From: an uncultured Allobaculum sp.
GTDB taxonomy: Bacteria; Bacillota_I; Bacilli_A; Erysipelotrichales; Erysipelotrichaceae
NCBI GenBank assembly: GCA_910579655.1
Contig: CAJTVE010000036.1
Span: forward strand, 1 to 32,414
Direction of reading: 5' to 3'
DNA length: 32,414 bases
Numbering within the stretch: position 1 is the first letter of the stretch; each line of letters starts with the position of its first letter. Positions 7,907 through 16,043 of this stretch are shown here, one piece after another. The notes under the pieces are model-generated. The model saw only the letters and a program-made list of their open reading frames with translations. It was not told the DNA's origin and searched no databases. Position numbers and translations under genes: made by a program.

Positions 7907-8810
7907 GGCTTTCGAGTTCCTCACTTTCTGTCAGGTTCTTTTCGTTTTCTTCCAGAATTTCTTTCAGTTCCTCTTCATCGAAATGATACGTTGTGTTGCA
8001 GAAGTTGCAGGTGACATCAGCCCCATGGTCTTCTTCAATCATTTCTTTGAGGTGTTCTTTGGAAACAGTACGCAGCAGACCGGCTGTTTTTTCTTTGGAG
8101 CAGGTGCATTTAAAGGCGATGGGGTTGGTTTCCAGAACTTCTGTATCTTCAAACAGATCCAGAGCCAGCTGATCGAGAGAAGAGTCATCGTAGTGGGCGA
8201 TCAGTTCTGTCATTGGCTTGAGGCCGGACAGCACATTTTCACAGATGGAGATTTCAGCATCCGTAGCATCTGGCATCATCTGTAGGACGAGAGCGCCAGC
8301 AGCTTCCACCACGCCGTTTTCATCGATTTTGACACCCACGCTGACAGCCGTTGGGGTCTGTTCACTTAAGGTGAAATAGTAAGCAAAGTCCTGACCGATT
8401 TCGCCGTTCTGGAGTTTGACAGTGCCGGACCAGTTTTCTTCCATCTGTAAGTCTTTGGTGACAATTAAGGTTCCTGGCAGACCAATCAGGTCACGGACTG
8501 GCAGGTGAGCTTCTTCTGGAGTGAGTTCTGGGTTGGCGACAAATCCGCGGACATTGCCATTCGAGTAAGCATCGACAACGATCGAACCCAGAGGTCCGGT
8601 CCCTAAAATGTTGATGGTTAGCATTTCCTGTTCGCTTTTGAGCATGCTGCCCATGATAGAGGCGATCGATAAGACACGGCCTAACGCATCCGCACTGCCA
8701 TTGGGCAGATCAAACCGGTCCATCGCGTCCTGAACCAGGTCGGTTGTCCGGTCAATATAAAATCTGACTCTGCCATCGAGAGCCATCGCTTTAACAAGTT
8801 GATCTTTCAT
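7872..8810 (-). CDS. hslO: Hsp33 redox-regulated chaperonin
   Basis: The protein has 312 residues and starts at ATG 8810, with AAGGAG 6 nt upstream. The longer in-frame start at 8906 has no SD. The N-terminal domain (MKDQLVKAMALDGRVRFY...) and the GS/AY segments match Hsp33. The C-terminal zinc/redox switch is intact: CTCSKEK (C-x-C), then CNFCNTTYHFDEEEL (C-x2-C) about 32 residues later. Under oxidative stress these four cysteines release zinc and form disulfides, activating the ATP-independent holdase. The C-terminus is acidic (EENEKNLTESEELESH...). It is co-transcribed with dusB, which starts inside it. Closeness to ftsH, hpt and tilS is a conserved Bacillota arrangement, but coaX is missing and other genes intervene. 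Confidence 0.95.
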   Translation of the reverse strand: MKDQLVKAMALDGRVRFYIDRTTDLVQDAMDRFDLPNGSADALGRVLSIASIMGSMLKSEQEMLTINILGTGPLGSIVVDAYSNGNVRGFVANPELTPEEAHLPVRDLIGLPGTLIVTKDLQMEENWSGTVKLQNGEIGQDFAYYFTLSEQTPTAVSVGVKIDENGVVEAAGALVLQMMPDATDAEISICENVLSGLKPMTELIAHYDDSSLDQLALDLFEDTEVLETNPIAFKCTCSKEKTAGLLRTVSKEHLKEMIEEDHGADVTCNFCNTTYHFDEEELKEILEENEKNLTESEELESHVSEDQGDLAA

Positions 8811-8940
8811 ACAATTCTCCTTTCGATTCCATGATCGAATCTTGCAGCAGGGATCTTTCACAGGTCTATCCAGTACCTGAATCAAATATGAACTGTTTAA
8901 CCTCATTGCTTTCCAAAATTGAGAAAGGAGGGATCAAAAA

Positions 8941-9204
8941 ATGGATCCAGATGAAAAATGGGAAAAGAAAGCCTGCGTGCAGTCAATTCATTATAAGCAT
9001 CCTGGCGCTTTCATCATGTCTGTCTCGCCTGATGAAACCCAAGATCCAGTCCTGGCAAGGATCAGACAGGAAAATACTCTACCTTCGATCATTCCAAAGG
9101 CAGAGCATTTGAGGATTCGGGATGCAGGTTTAAGTATAGCAACGCCATCTAATAGCGACGGAATCCATAGCGATACTGATCGCCGCCATACCCCAGAATC
9201 ATGA
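8941..9204 (+). CDS. Candidate small protein with an unusually strong RBS
   Basis: This is an 87-codon plus-strand ORF (MDPDEKWEKKACVQSIH...TDRRHTPES) in the gap between hslO and the DUF5684 gene. It is preceded by AAAGGAGGGAT with about 6 nt to the ATG, among the strongest SDs in the window. The product is hydrophilic, with no signal peptide and no recognised domain. Its last 56 bp overlap the 3' end of the opposing DUF5684 gene. No promoter was identified. It may be chance; the SD is the only positive evidence. Confidence 0.22.
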   Translation: MDPDEKWEKKACVQSIHYKHPGAFIMSVSPDETQDPVLARIRQENTLPSIIPKAEHLRIRDAGLSIATPSNSDGIHSDTDRRHTPES

Positions 9205-9607
9205 TGAAAATTGGGTTGAGGAAAGTCAGTCCCAGTGCAAAGGGGAATCCATGGCCAAAGGCAACCGACAGGTTGAACCACATATCGGCCAGAAGAAAAA
9301 CCGAACCAATCGAGAAAATCCAGGCGACAATCTGGACCCAGAAAAACAGCCAGAAGCCGCTCATCCATGAAAGCAGGGCAGCAATAATGGTGCAGGCACC
9401 CCATAACCAGAAATAGCTTTCGCGGCGAGAAATTTTAAAGCAGATATACAGGTTGTAAATCGGAATAATGGCTTTCCATCCCTGTTCGCCCGCTTTGGAA
9501 AAAACCTGAAACAGGCCAAGTGCCAGAAGCAGGTACCACAGAAAGCCACCCCAGCCATAGAAATTGTTCCAGGGCAGGGAAGTATAAATGTTTGCGAGAG
9601 TGAGCAT
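9149..9607 (-). CDS. DUF5684-type small integral membrane protein
   Basis: The protein has 152 residues and starts at ATG 9607, with AAAGGA about 8 nt upstream. Four hydrophobic segments are visible, at about 20-38, 64-84, 86-107 and 117-140. The motif KAGEQGWKAIIPIYNLYICFKIS after the first segment and the terminal AFGHGFPFALGL...ILGYG are characteristic of DUF5684 proteins, which are membrane proteins of unknown function also found fused to signal peptidase I. The stop of the broken CDF transporter lies 13 nt upstream, so this gene probably continued that operon. The biochemical role is unknown. Confidence 0.72.
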   Translation of the reverse strand: MLTLANIYTSLPWNNFYGWGGFLWYLLLALGLFQVFSKAGEQGWKAIIPIYNLYICFKISRRESYFWLWGACTIIAALLSWMSGFWLFFWVQIVAWIFSIGSVFLLADMWFNLSVAFGHGFPFALGLTFLNPIFIMILGYGGDQYRYGFRRY

Positions 9608-9620
9608 ATGTCTCTTCCTT

Positions 9621-10015
9621 TCAATATAGGTTCAAAAGTTTCAAAGCCAGAGCAGCCGCCAGCATCCACAAAGACAGATTGGTCAAGTTGACTTCTTGCG
9701 GATGAAGCAGACTCTGGATGGAGCTGGCCAAAGTTTCAATGCCGACATAGAGAATAAGGGCTGCAACGATGGCGCTGGTCCATTTTTTTCTGGGGCAGTC
9801 GGGTTCCGATGATTGTCACAAAGGAGCCTAAAGCATCGCCCAGATTGTTGGCTGCCTCACTGACAACAGCCTGCGAATGACTCGCAAATCCGACCGCAAA
9901 TTTCAGACCAGACAGCCGAGTGTTGGCCTCGATGGTCATAAAGCTGGTCAATCTGTCTGGCACGTTTCGCCTGCGTTTCAGGCAGAGCCTGATTGTTTTG
10001 GACAGGTGTGGTCAT
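9621..10015 (-). pseudogene. Broken cation diffusion facilitator (CDF) transporter
   Basis: Three minus-strand segments in three frames together spell the N-terminal half of a CDF metal-cation exporter. Frame 1, from ATG 10015, gives MTTPVQNNQALPETQAKRAR. Frame 2 gives ANTRLSGLKFAVGFASHSQA then SEAANNLGDALGSFVTIIGT: the first two membrane helices with the metal-site region, where family members usually have a D near the S-x-A-L. Frame 3, after a run of A/T near 9785, gives WTSAIVAALILYVGIETLAS and ends at LKLLNLY-TGA (9623-9621). The conserved HPYGHGR motif between the second and third segments is missing, as is the whole cytoplasmic C-terminal domain. At least two frameshifting deletions plus a 3' truncation make it non-functional. 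The upstream context is ftsH with its terminator. Confidence 0.8.
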
Positions 10016-10219
10016 GCCATCATTATAAAATGATGGTGTGTAAATCATCTGGTAAAGCTCAAAAACAGAATGGGTCACAAACAGGCAGTAGTCTGGGCGG
10101 ATTTGTGAAATTTGCCCGTCAATAAATGAGTAAAGTTTGGTCTTTGAAGGACAAATGGACTCATTCTTGTCTGCAGACAGTGTTGAGCATTCGTCGGCGC
10201 TCGAATGGATTCGAATATG
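10016..10219. other. Intergenic region between the ftsH terminator and the CDF pseudogene
   Basis: About 200 bp without a gene. It contains the inverted repeat CATCAT-N6-ATGATG near 10018-10035, which overlaps a minus-strand TATAAT that may be the old -10 of the CDF gene. Nothing else is recognised. Confidence 0.3.
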
Positions 10220-10246
10220 AAAAAACTCCGCATGACGCGGAGTTTT
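10220..10246 (-). terminator. Rho-independent terminator after ftsH
   Basis: On the minus strand AACTCCGC pairs with GCGGAGTT over a 5-nt loop, followed by TTTTTT. It lies about 65 nt past the ftsH stop. Confidence 0.88.
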
Positions 10247-10307
10247 GGGATTCAATCTTTGGGTCTGGATCCAGGATCCAGGCTGAAACGGACCGAAAAA
10301 GAACTTG

Positions 10308-12275
10308 CTAATTCTTTTTGGTCAGTTCGTTCAGTGCATCATCAACGGTCTGTTTGTCGATTTCCTTTTCTTCAGGCTGTCTGGCTTCCTGAGGAACAGG
10401 CGGCACTTCACTGCTGGATTCACTGACGATTTCGGTATCAATGACAGCAGTGTTTGGATCCGTGATGGTTCCATACTGCATCAGGTTGTTGATTTCTTCG
10501 TTTGTCAGTGTTTCGTGTTCAAACAGGTTGTGGGCGATCAGATCGAGCAGATCGCGGTTTTCAGTGAGGATGCGTTTGCAGTCTTCATGACAGGAGTCCA
10601 CGATGGAGCGGACTTCCTTATCAATTTCAGAGGCAACACCGGCAGAATAGTCAGATCCTTTGGTGTAGTCGCGGCCTAAGAAGACATTGCCTTCAGGATC
10701 AGCGTACTGGATTGGACCTAAAGAGGACATTCCATAAACACGGACCATGTTTTTGGCAATGGAGGTCAGTTTTTCAATATCGTTGACAGCCCCGGCCGAG
10801 ATTTCGCCAAAGACGATTTCTTCGGCTGTACGGCCGCCTAAAAGGCCGGTAATCTGAGCGACCATTTCGGATTTGCGGTGGAAGTATTTCTCTTCACGCG
10901 GAGTCATCAGGTTGTAGCCGCCAGCTTCGCCACGCGGGATAATGGTGACTTTCTGGACGATATCTGCATCTTCAAGTTTCAGGCCGATGACGGCATGGCC
11001 GGCTTCGTGGTAGGAAACAAGCCATTTGTCTTTTTCAGTGTATTTCTTCGATTTCTTAGCCGGACCCATCATAACGCGGTCGATGGCTTCATCCAGGTCT
11101 TCCTGGGTGATTTTTGGTTCGTGGTTCCGGACAGCCAGAATCGCGCCTTCGTTTAAAACGTTAGCCAGATCCGCCCCAGAAAAGCCTGGGGTACGCTGGG
11201 CAAGGTTTTTGAGCGAGATGGTTGGCGCCAGAGGCTTGTTGGCCGCATGAACTTTCAGGATTTCTTCACGGCCGCGAATATCTGGCAGGTTTACGGTAAC
11301 GTTCCGGTCAAAACGACCCGAACGACGTAAAGCAGGGTCAAGAACGTCAGGACGGTTGGTTGCCGCAATGACAACGATACCGGCATTGTCGGTCATACCA
11401 TCCATTTCAACGAGCAGCTGGTTTAAGGTCTGCTCACGTTCATCGTTTCCGCCGCCCATACCAGCACCACGCTGACGGCCGACGGCGTCGATTTCATCGA
11501 TAAACAGAATACAGGGTGCGTTTTTCTGGGCGTTTTTAAACATGTCACGCACACGGCTTGCACCCGTACCAACGAACATTTCAACGAAGTCCGAACCGGA
11601 AATCGAGAAGAATGGAACGTTGGCTTCACCGGCAACTGCTTTGGCAAGCAGGGTTTTACCGGTTCCAGGAGGGCCGACCATCAGAATTCCTTTCGGAATA
11701 TGAGCGCCCATCTGGGTGAATTTCTGTGGGTTTTTGAGGTAGTCGATAATTTCTTTGACTTCTTCTTTTTCTTCCTCGCAGCCGGCGACATCTTTAAAGC
11801 GGGTTTTGACATTGCTTTCGATGCGGGCACGCGATTTGGAAAATTCGAAGGCTTTGTTTGCCCCGGTTCCACCGCTCATTTTAGAGAGCATGAAATAGAA
11901 GAGCAGTCCGATCAGCAGCAATGGCAGCAGCTGAGCCAGGATGTTCATCCATAAGTTTCCACTCGATGGATCGGTGACAGTGATGCTTCCGCCGCCCTTT
12001 TCCAGGGTGTCGGTCAGCCATTCCATGTTCGCGTCCGTGTTGGGGACGATGACACTGTAAGACTGAGTTTTGCCATTGAGTGTATAGTCACCCTCAGCCT
12101 TGATAATGTTTCCAGAGATGTTTAAAGACGAGTTGTCAAACTGCGCCGTGTTCGCAATGTTCTGGAACTGTGTGTAGTTCATTCGATTGACGGAACCCTG
12201 AGTCGAAAACAGAATCAGGGACATCAGAATGACGATAATGAACAGGGTTGGCAAATAATTCAGCCATTTTTTCAT
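10308..12275 (-). CDS. ftsH: ATP-dependent zinc metalloprotease FtsH
   Basis: This membrane-anchored AAA+ protease degrades misfolded membrane proteins and short-lived regulators. The protein has 655 residues and starts at ATG 12275, with AAAGGGA 8 nt upstream. TM1 is at about 7-24. An extracytoplasmic FtsH-ext domain of about 85 residues follows, then TM2 at about 112-130. The AAA module shows Walker A GPPGTGKT (201-208), Walker B CILFIDEID (255-263), the pore motif FVGTGASRVR and the second region of homology NRPDVLDPALRRSGRFDR (307-324). The protease domain has HEAGH (423-427) as zinc ligands, with the third acidic ligand expected in the ISAGAVNDIEKL region. The C-terminal tail is acidic and Pro-rich (SSSEVPPVPQEARQPEEK). 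It follows hpt by about 30 nt, in the conserved tilS-hpt-ftsH operon. Confidence 0.97.
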   Translation of the reverse strand: MKKWLNYLPTLFIIVILMSLILFSTQGSVNRMNYTQFQNIANTAQFDNSSLNISGNIIKAEGDYTLNGKTQSYSVIVPNTDANMEWLTDTLEKGGGSITVTDPSSGNLWMNILAQLLPLLLIGLLFYFMLSKMSGGTGANKAFEFSKSRARIESNVKTRFKDVAGCEEEKEEVKEIIDYLKNPQKFTQMGAHIPKGILMVGPPGTGKTLLAKAVAGEANVPFFSISGSDFVEMFVGTGASRVRDMFKNAQKNAPCILFIDEIDAVGRQRGAGMGGGNDEREQTLNQLLVEMDGMTDNAGIVVIAATNRPDVLDPALRRSGRFDRNVTVNLPDIRGREEILKVHAANKPLAPTISLKNLAQRTPGFSGADLANVLNEGAILAVRNHEPKITQEDLDEAIDRVMMGPAKKSKKYTEKDKWLVSYHEAGHAVIGLKLEDADIVQKVTIIPRGEAGGYNLMTPREEKYFHRKSEMVAQITGLLGGRTAEEIVFGEISAGAVNDIEKLTSIAKNMVRVYGMSSLGPIQYADPEGNVFLGRDYTKGSDYSAGVASEIDKEVRSIVDSCHEDCKRILTENRDLLDLIAHNLFEHETLTNEEINNLMQYGTITDPNTAVIDTEIVSESSSEVPPVPQEARQPEEKEIDKQTVDDALNELTKKN

Positions 12276-12306
12276 GTTTTATTCCCTTTCCAGAAAAATT
12301 GGCAGC

Positions 12307-12858
12307 TTAAGCGTAGACTTCCGGCTTCAGAACGCCGATATAAGGCAGGTTGCGGTAACGCTGGTTGTAGTCGAGGCCATAGCCGACAACGAACTCGTTC
12401 GGTATGGTAAAGCCAATATAATCCGCCTGAATATCAACGACCCGACGCTCCGGTTTATCCAGTAAAGCGACAATTTTTACATCTTCTGCGCCTTTGTTAT
12501 AAAAGAGTTTCTTGACTTCGCGCAGGGTGCGTCCTGTATCGACGATATCTTCGACGATCAGGACATTTTTGCCTTTTGATGACAAATCCATATCCTTATC
12601 AATTTTGACGTCACCAACAGACTCTGTTCCCTGATAGCTTGATACAGAAATGAAGTCAATTTCGATTGGATGCCTGAAATATTTAATCAGCTCAGCCATG
12701 AAAGGGACAGAGCCTTTAAGCATTCCGACAACAATTGGTGTAATATGCCGGTCTTCATAGTCTTTTTCGATTGCTGCAGCAAGTTCTTTGCAGCGGGTTT
12801 CGATCTGTTCTTCGCTCAGAAGGACATGATCGATATCGTCACTGATAATTTTTGACAT
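12307..12858 (-). CDS. hpt: Hypoxanthine phosphoribosyltransferase
   Basis: The protein has 183 residues and starts at ATG 12858, with GAGGGG 8 nt upstream. It transfers phosphoribose from PRPP to hypoxanthine or guanine in purine salvage. The PRPP loop is VLIVEDIVDTGRTL, with Glu103-Asp104. The flexible-loop SSYQGTESVGDVKI near 73-86 and the purine-contact region ADYIGFTIPNEFVVGYGLDY near the end are present. Length and motifs are standard. It sits between tilS (28-nt gap) and ftsH, the classic Bacillota arrangement. A possible functional link in the window is the NCS2 purine permease at 25.6 kb. Confidence 0.96.
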   Translation of the reverse strand: MSKIISDDIDHVLLSEEQIETRCKELAAAIEKDYEDRHITPIVVGMLKGSVPFMAELIKYFRHPIEIDFISVSSYQGTESVGDVKIDKDMDLSSKGKNVLIVEDIVDTGRTLREVKKLFYNKGAEDVKIVALLDKPERRVVDIQADYIGFTIPNEFVVGYGLDYNQRYRNLPYIGVLKPEVYA

Positions 12859-12885
12859 GTGTTTACCCCTCGTTATTCCATTTGG

Positions 12886-14553
12886 TTATGTGTGCAATTT
12901 TAACATATGCATTGAGGCGTTTTCCATAAAGTGTGATGGGTCGGCCCCCGCAAATGTAACAAAAAGAATGCCCTTTCTTCCTTCGATCAACGGGTTAAAC
13001 ACCCGCTCAATCGCCGGAATTTTCCGGTCAATCCAAAGACGGTTGAGCTTTTTGGTTCCAAAACGCATCCTGATGGAATCATCTGGTTTCGAAAAACGGA
13101 TGAAAAGTGGAAAGTCAGATTCATCCACCACAAAAGAGTCGATTTTGCTCCCCTGGCTCGAAAATCGCCATGGACCCCATTGAAAGCCGGCCTGAATCAG
13201 CGCTTCGAGCTGATCTTTAGAATCGACATAAAAGCAGATCCAGCCAGCCGGCGCAATGCGTACTTTGTTGTCAACGATCTGCACATTGATCTTGTCGCTT
13301 CCACTTCGCATGGCTAAGGAAGGTCCCAAGCTCAAAGCAAAGAAATGAAGGCTTTGCAAATGCCCTTTTTGCCAGCACGTTTCCAAAAAGCAGGTGCGGC
13401 CGGCCAGGCGGTCTAAAGAAGACACTCGGCCTAAAGAAGAAAGGATTGGCGCTTTTTGATCAGTCTGCACACACACAGATGTTTTTTTCTGGTTCTCCTC
13501 TTTGCGATCGGTCTGAAGACCGGCCGGCCAAGGGGAGAGTTCTCCATTTTTTTCTTCCTTTTTCATATATGAAACAGTTTTTCCATTTGAAAAAGCAGAA
13601 GGCCCAAAAATTGGCAGGAAAGAATCTGAAGATCCGAAATACTGCTCACTCTTGAGCGTCTGCATCGAGCCATGGCCAAGCTTTTCGAGCAGGTCGGACA
13701 TGAAGGCTTTGGAGTGGTGAACCCCTGTGGCCAGGGCAATCTGTTTTTCCAGGGCAAGCCAGCCAAGTTCACTGTTCTGCATAGCTTTAAAATCATTGTC
13801 TAAAGCCAGCTTTTCAGCTTTGGCATGCATGGCGGCAAGTTCCCAGTTATCCGCATCCATCTCATCCAGCCATTTTTGGCGTTGGGCACACGTGGCAGTT
13901 TCGATCAGTGAATGACGAAGCTGATTGCGAAGGTAAGCATTGGAAAAGTTGCTCTCATCCAGGCCATAGGCAATTCCATGTTCATCGCACCACGCCTGAA
14001 GACTGGCTTTGGAATGATCCAGAAGCGGACGGACGAGTTCGAACGAACCAAACGGACTGCAAAATTCCAGCCCATAGCGTTCAGGAACCAGGCCGCGTTT
14101 TTTTTGCATCATCCAGGTTTCGAGGGAATCATCCTGCTGATGACCCACATAAATCTGTCTTGTTCCATAAACATGTCCGATCTGTTTGAAAAAGGCATAG
14201 CGGACCACCCTTGCCCAGCCCTGAAAATTGCCTGCGGCTTTGGAGTAAACAGGATGCAAAATCCAGAGAGGACGGGAATGTTGTTTGGCCCAGTTTCGGA
14301 CAATCTGCTCATCCCGACCACTGCTCTGGCGCTTGTGGTAATTGACATGCGCAATGACATAGTCGATCTCATGCGCTTCCAGCCAGCCAAGCAGAGCCAT
14401 CGAATCCGGGCCGCCGCTGATCGCAGCGACAACGGGTGCTTTGTTTTTGGATGGAAAAACAGCAGAAGATGAATGGCTTGGAAAAGCAGAAGAGACAGAA
14501 TCCAGAGACGATTGGGTTAAAAAAGCAGGTATACTGTGATTTTCCTTATGCAT
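12886..14553 (-). CDS. tilS: tRNA(Ile)-lysidine synthetase with a low-complexity insert
   Basis: TilS converts C34 of tRNA-Ile(CAU) to lysidine so that it reads AUA. The N-terminal PP-loop SGGPDSMALL begins at residue 46, and VGHQQDDSLET at about 136-146 matches the A/G-H-H-x-D-D-x-x-E-T motif. The C-terminal tRNA-binding domain is recognisable by DSIRMRFGTKKLNRLWIDRKIP. At 555 residues it is about 100 longer than typical. The excess is a Ser/Lys/Gln-rich, poorly conserved stretch at about 305-390 and a Ser-rich leader of 45 residues before the PP-loop. ATG 14553 is the only standard start upstream of the PP-loop in this frame, yet it has no SD. A TACAAT box ends 8 nt before it, so transcription might start at or close to the ATG. 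Two terminator-like hairpins precede the gene. Confidence 0.9.
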   Translation of the reverse strand: MHKENHSIPAFLTQSSLDSVSSAFPSHSSSAVFPSKNKAPVVAAISGGPDSMALLGWLEAHEIDYVIAHVNYHKRQSSGRDEQIVRNWAKQHSRPLWILHPVYSKAAGNFQGWARVVRYAFFKQIGHVYGTRQIYVGHQQDDSLETWMMQKKRGLVPERYGLEFCSPFGSFELVRPLLDHSKASLQAWCDEHGIAYGLDESNFSNAYLRNQLRHSLIETATCAQRQKWLDEMDADNWELAAMHAKAEKLALDNDFKAMQNSELGWLALEKQIALATGVHHSKAFMSDLLEKLGHGSMQTLKSEQYFGSSDSFLPIFGPSAFSNGKTVSYMKKEEKNGELSPWPAGLQTDRKEENQKKTSVCVQTDQKAPILSSLGRVSSLDRLAGRTCFLETCWQKGHLQSLHFFALSLGPSLAMRSGSDKINVQIVDNKVRIAPAGWICFYVDSKDQLEALIQAGFQWGPWRFSSQGSKIDSFVVDESDFPLFIRFSKPDDSIRMRFGTKKLNRLWIDRKIPAIERVFNPLIEGRKGILFVTFAGADPSHFMENASMHMLKLHT

Positions 14554-14561
14554 ACTTGATC

Positions 14562-14567
14562 ATTGTA
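14562..14567 (-). promoter_or_regulatory. Possible -10 box very close to the tilS start
   Basis: TACAAT on the minus strand lies 8 nt upstream of the tilS ATG, with only a poor AT-rich -35 region 17 nt further up. An ATG within this box opens a five-codon frame (MIKYA-stop) overlapping the tilS start. If the box is used, the mRNA would be nearly leaderless. Confidence 0.25.
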
Positions 14568-14590
14568 ACAGCCAGAATTGCAGGAAAATT

Positions 14591-14619
14591 AAAAAAGCGG
14601 TCTTTTCTTGCAAGACCGC
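14591..14619 (-). terminator. Terminator hairpin in the tilS upstream region
   Basis: On the minus strand GCGGTCTT pairs with AAGACCGC around a short loop, followed by TTTTTT. It is only about 40 nt before the tilS ATG. Because a second terminator at 14720-14747 already ends the MreB-like transcript, this one could act as an attenuator in a tilS leader. Confidence 0.8.
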
Positions 14620-14719
14620 ATCAAATCAGCAGGCAATGTGAGGATTCTGACAGAAAACAATCAGGCTGGAGATCCTTTTTCTGAGAATTTTTCGCTTTTT
14701 GTGACTTTTTAACGATATT

Positions 14720-14747
14720 TTAAAAACTGACATTGATGCTGTCAGTT
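14720..14747 (-). terminator. Terminator after the MreB-like gene
   Basis: On the minus strand AACTGACA pairs with TGTCAGTT over a 7-nt loop and runs into TTTTTAAAAT. It starts about 36 nt past the stop codon at 14783. Confidence 0.75.
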
Positions 14748-14782
14748 AAGATGAGAAACTCGAAGGCAGTCACAACCAGTCC

Positions 14783-15706
14783 TTAATACCGGACAGGTTT
14801 GTGACGACCCAGTCTTTCCAGAACCCATTCAGCGGGATTGTCTGGAATCTGGACTTCACAATGCAAAGACTGTTTAAGCAGATCTGAAAAGCCATAGCAC
14901 GAAGCCAGTCCACCCGTCAGCAGGACTGGATGGCGCAGCACTTGTTCCATGATTTCAGGACCTTTGCGGCAGACAAACCGCGAAGCTTCCTGCGCAATCC
15001 GACGCAAAACAGGTTCAATGCAGCCCCATAAATCCGCAGCCCGAAAGCGGATCTGGACATATTCGTTGTGCTGGTTGAGTCCTGTAACCGACAGAACTGG
15101 ATTGCGTCCCTGGCTTAGGGCATTGGAGACAGCCTCTTTGAGGGCACAGGCATCTTCGGAAGAGATCAGACACTGGAACACCCGGGTAATCTCACGGGAA
15201 ATGGCTTCATCGATTTTCAGGCCGGCTAATGGCAGGGCATAGTAGTCCAGAATCTGCTGGTCACTGGTGGTAATGAAATGAATCAGGGAGGCACCGGCAT
15301 GAATGTGAAAAGACGGCGTTGAATCAACAGGTTCAAGAGCTGAAACGAAAGAGACTTTGGATAAATGAAACGGCCGCATCAGCTGCTGCCATTCCTTTTC
15401 TCTTTCTTCATCCACCGGCCCATAGGAAAGAATCCCCGCTCTTGGCACCAGCAGGTAACGATCAGCCGGGGCCTGCGCAAACAGATTCTTGATCAATGGA
15501 GCAGGATCAACTTTGATTTTTTCTTTACTGAAGGGATAAACGAGCCGGTCATTTCCTTGCCAGGACTGTTCGAGCGCCTGTTGGCCAACCACCTGGGGAC
15601 ATTTGGCGAGTCGGCAGGAGCGCACGGAAACCACCGATCTGGTTTTGGGATCATACATCCGGGTCATGTGAGCACCGGGATCAATCAGATAACTGCTTTC
15701 AAACAT
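14783..15706 (-). CDS. Divergent MreB/Mbl-like actin-fold protein with degraded nucleotide-binding motifs
   Basis: The protein has 307 residues. ATG 15706 has GGGAGG at 6-nt spacing; ATG 15712 would leave no spacing. The length and segment order follow MreB. YYALPLAGLKIDEAISREI at 155-173 corresponds to the MreB 'GGDKFDEAI' region. VLLTGGLASCYGFSDLL at 261-277 corresponds to the adenosine motif 'LTGGGALLRGLDKLL'. VQIPDNPAEWVLERLGR at 285-301 corresponds to 'DDPLTCVALGTG'. The phosphate loops are abnormal. Phosphate-1 reads LIDPGAHMTRMY instead of a D-L-G-T-A form. Phosphate-2 reads HIHAGASLIHFI instead of a D-I-G-G-G-T form. The catalytic acidic and threonine residues are missing, so ATP hydrolysis is doubtful. 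It may be a regulatory pseudo-actin in cell-wall elongation. The next gene upstream is DUF1146, whose homologues are also found near mbl/mreB genes. Confidence 0.7.
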   Translation of the reverse strand: MFESSYLIDPGAHMTRMYDPKTRSVVSVRSCRLAKCPQVVGQQALEQSWQGNDRLVYPFSKEKIKVDPAPLIKNLFAQAPADRYLLVPRAGILSYGPVDEEREKEWQQLMRPFHLSKVSFVSALEPVDSTPSFHIHAGASLIHFITTSDQQILDYYALPLAGLKIDEAISREITRVFQCLISSEDACALKEAVSNALSQGRNPVLSVTGLNQHNEYVQIRFRAADLWGCIEPVLRRIAQEASRFVCRKGPEIMEQVLRHPVLLTGGLASCYGFSDLLKQSLHCEVQIPDNPAEWVLERLGRHKPVRY

Positions 15707-15757
15707 ACGCATCCTCCCGCTATTGAGACTCCTGCCTCTTTTCAGAGTTGAACCCAT

Positions 15758-15952
15758 TTTGTCCGTATTGATCGATCGGGTCTGGCCTGATTTCTAAGCC
15801 GGATTGAAGAGTGGAGTTTTTGCCATTGTAACAAATATTTGGACGGCCTTTGCGCACCATCAAGGATTTTTGGGATCATGATCGGCCAGGCCAGACTGAG
15901 AATTGAAAAGGACTGAACAGAAAGCATTCCAAAACAGAGAATCCCCACAACA
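15758..15952. other. Upstream region of the MreB-like gene
   Basis: About 200 bp between the MreB-like gene and the DUF1146 operon terminator. A minus-strand TACAAT near 15825-15830 could be a -10 box, but no good -35 is seen. No gene is recognised. Confidence 0.3.
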
Positions 15953-15982
15953 GAAAAGGGCACTTTCAATTTGAAAGCACCC
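15953..15982 (-). terminator. Terminator of the yitT-rnmV-rsmA-ispE-DUF1146 operon
   Basis: On the minus strand GGGTGCTTTC pairs with GAAAGTGCCC (two G-U wobbles) around a 5-nt loop, followed by TTTTC. It lies about 80 nt beyond the DUF1146 stop. Confidence 0.75.
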
Positions 15983-16043
15983 TGTTGAGTCATTCTGTTG
16001 GGTCTGTGTGTTTGGAAGCAGAAACTGAATCCCACTCCGGTTT

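Noticed and set aside
8922..8960. Match to the 3' end of 16S rRNA (GATCCCTCCTTTCT on the minus strand)
   Set aside because: It is simply the complement of a strong SD, differs from the rRNA end, and has no flanking rRNA sequence.
9857..10255. 132-codon minus-strand ORF as an intact gene
   Set aside because: Only about 26 codons from 10015 resemble a CDF N-terminus. The rest runs through the ftsH terminator upstream and a shifted frame downstream.
13912..14472. Long plus-strand ORF (186 codons) opposite tilS
   Set aside because: It is antisense to a well-supported tilS, has no SD and no recognisable domain; it is a shadow frame.
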